Assembly: GCA_963377175.1 (NCBI GenBank)
Contig: CAUJNA010002990.1
Coordinates: 695,682-759,681 of the forward strand
DNA: 64,000 bases
Source of the DNA: Effrenium voratum
Taxonomy: Eukaryota; Sar; Dinophyceae; Suessiales; Symbiodiniaceae
Reading direction: 5' to 3'
Below the pieces are notes generated by a model that saw only the letters and a program-made list of their open reading frames with translations, was not told where the DNA came from and did not search any database. A program made the position numbers and the translations under genes. Below are positions 61,501 to 64,000 of this stretch, in pieces. The stretch's first letter is position 1, and the number at the start of each line of letters is the position of its first letter.

Positions 61501-63102
61501 ACTCACTAGGTACGGGATGTCGTCCTTGACCTGCAAGTGCACGAATCCCTGCTTTGGCGTAACCATGAAAGGTAGTTTACCAGGCATCCAGTGAAATGCA
61601 TAACCCATCTTCATGCATCTCCTCCCCACTGACAATACCGTGGGTGTCTCATCCAATACATGCGGCTCGACAGTCTCGTCCAACTCGTCCACGACTATCT
61701 TGGCCACATCAGATGTGGAAGTGGAACCATTCGCGGTCTGGAACACGATCTCGTCGTCATCTTTCACGATGTCGACACCCAGGCTCTTCGCCTTGGCTCT
61801 TCCAATGAGATCATGACCACATCCGGTGTCCATCAACCATTTCACCCGTTTGCTGATGCACGTTGACATGGCGAAAACGTTCTTCGGCATACCATGCTGC
61901 TTCTTCCAGTCGACAGCCGATTCCTTGATCTCGTCCTTGTTCCGATCATACTCGAACATTATGCTGCTCTCCTTGGTCACCGGGAAGTAGTGCTTCTTAT
62001 ATACATCATCCACCACTTCTCTCAGTATCTTCGCACGTATCAATGATCGTTGGACTTGGTAGGCTGATAATTCACGATGATCACTGCTTTTGAACTTCTT
62101 CTCGTCGACGTACACGTACTGATAAGGCTCATTCTCATTGTCCTCATAACCGTACCATTCCCCTTTTCGTTCCCATTGCCTTCTCTCGTCTTCGAGGTAG
62201 GTGATCTCCCCATTCTCGTCGACGTCGAGCACTTCCTTGAACCACACCATTTTCTCGGGGATCTCGGACTCGCCAGACCATCTCGATGATTCGCTCATCG
62301 CGTCGTCATCGTGCTCGTGGTAGACAGTCTCGGCTTCGTCCGGTTCGACCTGATCAACGTCCTTCTTGAAGCTTACCTTCCCTGCAGGAGCCGATTGCTT
62401 CAGGACTATCGCGGGCATTGCGATGGCCCTCCTCGCAATGGCTGGCGCTGCGGCTTTGGCGGCAGCCTTCGACTTGGCTTGCGCCTTGTCATTTGACGTT
62501 GCTGGAGCTGAATTGTTCTTGATGAGCTCATGCCTGTACTTACAAGCGCTTCCCCTATCGCACTTCCCCTTCTGAAACGCGAAGCATGCTCCATCATCCC
62601 TCTTTGGTGACGATGATCTGGACTTGGATTTGCCCTTTCCTTTCCCCTTGGACATGCTCTCCAACTTATGCTCCGTCTTCTTGCTGTGGGAAAAAGTGCA
62701 TTCATTCCCTTTCACGCACCCCTTCGCCGATTTGAAGTGGTACCAGCAGGGGTTATCCTTGCTTCCGCCCGGACTCTTGCCTCTGTCGCTGGCACCGTCG
62801 GACTTGCCGTTCTTGCCAGCGTGGCCCTTTGCCTTGGCTTTTGGGAGCACAGGAGCGGCATCAGGTCCACCGGGTTTCCCCTTTCTGCCCTTGCCACCCT
62901 GGTTCTCCTGTTTGCCAGTTGCTGGAGCCGCATCCTTCCCGCCTGACTTCATCATCGACTTGACCGATTTCTCCTTCATGTCGAGCATCAGGTCTTCCCG
63001 ATCTGCCTTGATCTGATAGTCGATCAACGCCAATAAGAATTCATACGTCTTCTGAGGATGCTTGTCCGGTAGTCTATGGTAGGCATTGAGGCCGAACTCC
63101 AT
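58318..63102 (-). CDS. Copia Gag(C-terminal)-protease-integrase-RT polyprotein (copy 3)
   Basis: 1,594 residues in one frame. Two CCCH fingers lie at about 119-139 and 173-191, the protease DTG at about 425, the integrase HHCC finger near 670, the D,D,E core near 712, 772 and 803, a long charged linker, and RT ending at YVDDF near 1568. A 1-bp indel then shifts the frame (near 58370). The gene order PR-IN-RT identifies Ty1/copia. This copy lacks the four nonsense changes of copy 2. The PR-IN linker carries the 11-mer (61232-61242, + strand complement). Confidence 0.9.
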   Translation of the reverse strand: MEFGLNAYHRLPDKHPQKTYEFLLALIDYQIKADREDLMLDMKEKSVKSMMKSGGKDAAPATGKQENQGGKGRKGKPGGPDAAPVLPKAKAKGHAGKNGKSDGASDRGKSPGGSKDNPCWYHFKSAKGCVKGNECTFSHSKKTEHKLESMSKGKGKGKSKSRSSSPKRDDGACFAFQKGKCDRGSACKYRHELIKNNSAPATSNDKAQAKSKAAAKAAAPAIARRAIAMPAIVLKQSAPAGKVSFKKDVDQVEPDEAETVYHEHDDDAMSESSRWSGESEIPEKMVWFKEVLDVDENGEITYLEDERRQWERKGEWYGYEDNENEPYQYVYVDEKKFKSSDHRELSAYQVQRSLIRAKILREVVDDVYKKHYFPVTKESSIMFEYDRNKDEIKESAVDWKKQHGMPKNVFAMSTCISKRVKWLMDTGCGHDLIGRAKAKSLGVDIVKDDDEIVFQTANGSTSTSDVAKIVVDELDETVEPHVLDETPTVLSVGRRCMKMGYAFHWMPGKLPFMVTPKQGFVHLQVKDDIPYLVSDGKLRSNRHRPTIDDLKEHFSEVLAMVTNDEADQGGDDENDVTPAAVGESAEAEGEHHDGAFDFGPPGGAGPVRPPPVAEEIPVDVGSVPHRHGDAEAHEEEVDEDDPDAGIEVDVYEGSSIKRKVGVLKKDANSIAHLLTHRYRNPFCESCVKAKMRHFRSRTGAFKREVKTFGDLVTFDFVTASGDHEVEGRYALIIRDIYTGIIMAYPTARRDTDSVVRAIKHFCGRRKIKQVYSDDGPELINACVELKLNHDLSLPGRPQNNSLAERTNQFIIDQTSACLVHAGLPTCYWVQAITTLCHLMNIEEVNGSSAWMRLHGEEFKGEKIPFGALVDFKPSEARGGKREKFEPRGETGIFAGYVLSTGMHWANKYRAWALTAFAGAELNIKKAKVPPRLRMPHQTERMILKSPLTFPIQQKYKVANETLEGIEMSIDAIGLDARDRLIEDEDYEPELLQSDEKRLLDDEVDQIAGLLLDDGPEVIAGDRGDHAGEEDARPSSSKGKGDGHPKGDEKVAKSDLPHVSVGLPGDGITYVNDDGKEVKIDKAGRPYPVGKDGFRLMKTSRPPEFTPEEWKMMSKYYTKEEKAEVKGGGKRKEEDPKSKESDISAPAEARTLQMPGGKRIRAMLRNRWGGVEWQYNWGLRKNISKIKNPMDGKHLAELEWVRIVVNPVDGVVVLMDSKQSQDVMRRNVQLEKEFECLVVIYAWKFKSEERSKSTPNWTKAVASVMESHKDEAETASGTDPSVDESTDLTWYEWEESAEIVSGKVPLAMPAIGEDGEAKKYPSMPCVTSERIQHREKAVKVVRFFDALVSRPVGRKEMLTNPDALASMKKEWSGLIDQGVFDLGAVREYDAVAREAKAKGEEIHMARAHGICVEKHSQLPVGDPKRKFKGRGVLLGNQVKNQSFEAAMFQDLGNSPASFEASRWADFLGCHDGWDVQMADAVQAYIQATLRGTPCWIELPPEAVPSECKWDKYRRPVVPLRKALYGHPDAGTFWEQHCDESVRAVGFEPIGEEWPSVYIHEKLQLVLVVYVDDFKMAGPAEEPCPRVEHVAYTFED

Positions 63103-64000
63103 CTTCTTGCTCCCTTTGATCTTCCTGTAAAGGATGTCTCTGAGAGCAGCTTACTGGGTCTGTCCTCGCTCCTCATCTTCAGCAGCAAATCATACCATTT
63201 GTTCCTGAACATGACCAAGTTCTTGTCGCCAGGAAAGTCAAGGTTGAATAGATGCTCGATGTGGTAGACAATATCCGTTCTATCGGAAGTTCTGAATGAT
63301 TGCATAACTAATGCCACCAACTCTCGTCCCTTCACGATCACCCCTTGTTGATGTCGTAGTTCAGAGTGTCGTGTAGCATCGAGGTATACGTCCTTGGCTT
63401 CGTCAGGTGCTTGTTTCAGCATGTTCTGCATGCCCATGGCCATCTTAATATCTATCGTAGCAAATCTGTCGCCACCTGAATCGCTAAGCAAATCCAGGTC
63501 TGGGTTCAACCCAAGAGCCTGCTCCAGCCATTTCGTCCATGCGTCGGTATCTGGATCTGCACATGCGCTCAGAACATTCATCAGCAGTTGCATCTTCCAG
63601 GTGTCAAGTTGATGGATCTTTGGCCAGGCCGGAATAGATACTCTCTCGGCCTCTTTCCTCGAGATTCTCGGTCGATCATTCTTGATCTCTCGGTTATCTC
63701 TCGATCTCCTTCGTCTCCTCCGTGTCCGATCGTCTTCTTCCTCTTCTTCTTCCTCGTCTTCCTCATCTCCTTCGTCGTCGTCATCCTCATCCTCATCATC
63801 GGGTGGATCATCCGGAGGTCCTCCTCCGCCACCAGCGAGGCTCAACTGACGTCGACCCGCTCCCTGCCCATTCCCATTGGGCGGGAATCCACCGTAATCC
63901 AATGGGGGCGTAGTACCGTTGTTTCCCCCCCCATCACCACCACCAGTCGTAGTAGTGGATTGTGGGACATGCCCAACAACCCCTTGCATCTGGGATAGGT
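63024..64000 (-). CDS. Copia Gag N-terminal part (copy 3, cut by window edge)
   Basis: Open to the edge of the window; the first Met inside is at 63989 but copy 2 shows Gag begins further upstream. It has a Gly-rich stretch, a long Asp/Glu run with the basic RTRRRRRR, then the helical Gag core. It continues past the two positions that are stops in copy 2 (GAA and AAG here). A 1-bp deletion near 63150 shifts the final 40 codons. Confidence 0.75.
   Translation of the reverse strand, partial: LSQMQGVVGHVPQSTTTTGGGDGGGNNGTTPPLDYGGFPPNGNGQGAGRRQLSLAGGGGGPPDDPPDDEDEDDDDEGDEEDEEEEEEEDDRTRRRRRRSRDNREIKNDRPRISRKEAERVSIPAWPKIHQLDTWKMQLLMNVLSACADPDTDAWTKWLEQALGLNPDLDLLSDSGGDRFATIDIKMAMGMQNMLKQAPDEAKDVYLDATRHSELRHQQGVIVKGRELVALVMQSFRTSDRTDIVYHIEHLFNLDFPGDKNLVMFRNKWYDLLLKMRSEDRPSKLLSETSFTGRSKGARRWSSASMPTIDYRTSILRRRMNSYWR

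Larger units (their letters stand above)
48200..64000 (-). mobile_element. Giant copia element, copy 3 (longest)
   Basis: From the first 58 bp of the 3' LTR (48200-48257) through a 3' UTR and a nearly continuous polyprotein of about 5,000 codons to the window edge inside Gag. With the LTR-to-Gag part known from copy 2, a whole element would be about 18 kb, very large for a copia. The 3' LTR is interrupted by the second YR element. Seven frames result from 1-bp indels near 63150, 58370, 57540, 56458, 53312 and 52893. Confidence 0.88.

Overview
The window is a nested pile of retrotransposons from a large eukaryotic genome, most likely a dinoflagellate (Suessiales/Symbiodiniaceae-like). Evidence for this: copia polyproteins with CCCH-type Gag zinc fingers, methyltransferase modules carried inside retrotransposons (reported before from dinoflagellates and charophytes), and several leader sequences containing a core like the dinoflagellate spliced leader. 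No ordinary host gene is convincingly present. Domain calls come from motifs read by eye; no database was searched.

Layout. 1-12566 is non-coding, rich in simple repeats, ending in a long GA block and a TGAG block. 12567-12863 is the distal part of a copia LTR (minus strand). 12858-24545 is an 11.7-kb tyrosine-recombinase (YR) retrotransposon on the minus strand, inserted in that LTR. 24540-24597 is the proximal 58 bp of the same LTR. 24598-31584 is the 3' part of a giant copia element (copy 1, minus strand). 31585-43900 is a second giant copia (copy 2, plus strand), which begins with an intact 347-bp LTR and sits inside copy 1. 43901-44000 is an assembly gap of 100 N. 44001-48205 is the 5' part of a second YR element (minus), in the same LTR position. 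48200-64000 is the third and longest giant copia (copy 3, minus), running off the window. About 11 kb (near 20484-31584) recurs directly at 44001-55245.

The giant copia carries, essentially in one reading frame of about 5,000 codons, Gag with two CCCH fingers, aspartic protease, integrase, reverse transcriptase, RNase H, a C5-methyltransferase-like module, a long accessory region of unknown function, and a Tpt1/KptA-like RNA 2'-phosphotransferase (ADP-ribosyl-transfer) domain with its expected essential residues. A coiled-coil ORF precedes Gag. All copies are damaged by single-base indels and stops, so the intact product is inferred by comparing copies.

The YR element has the order ORF A (CCCH), ORF B (Cys-rich), tyrosine recombinase, Gag, in-frame UAG, then a C5 cytosine methyltransferase-RT-RNase H polyprotein, with split direct repeats A1...B1-A2-B2. 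All four junction types expected of site-specific recombination are present (empty target, both element ends, and circle-type junction). They share a 6-bp core, TTGTTG, so the crossover site can be read directly. The YR element therefore appears to use the copia LTR as its landing site.
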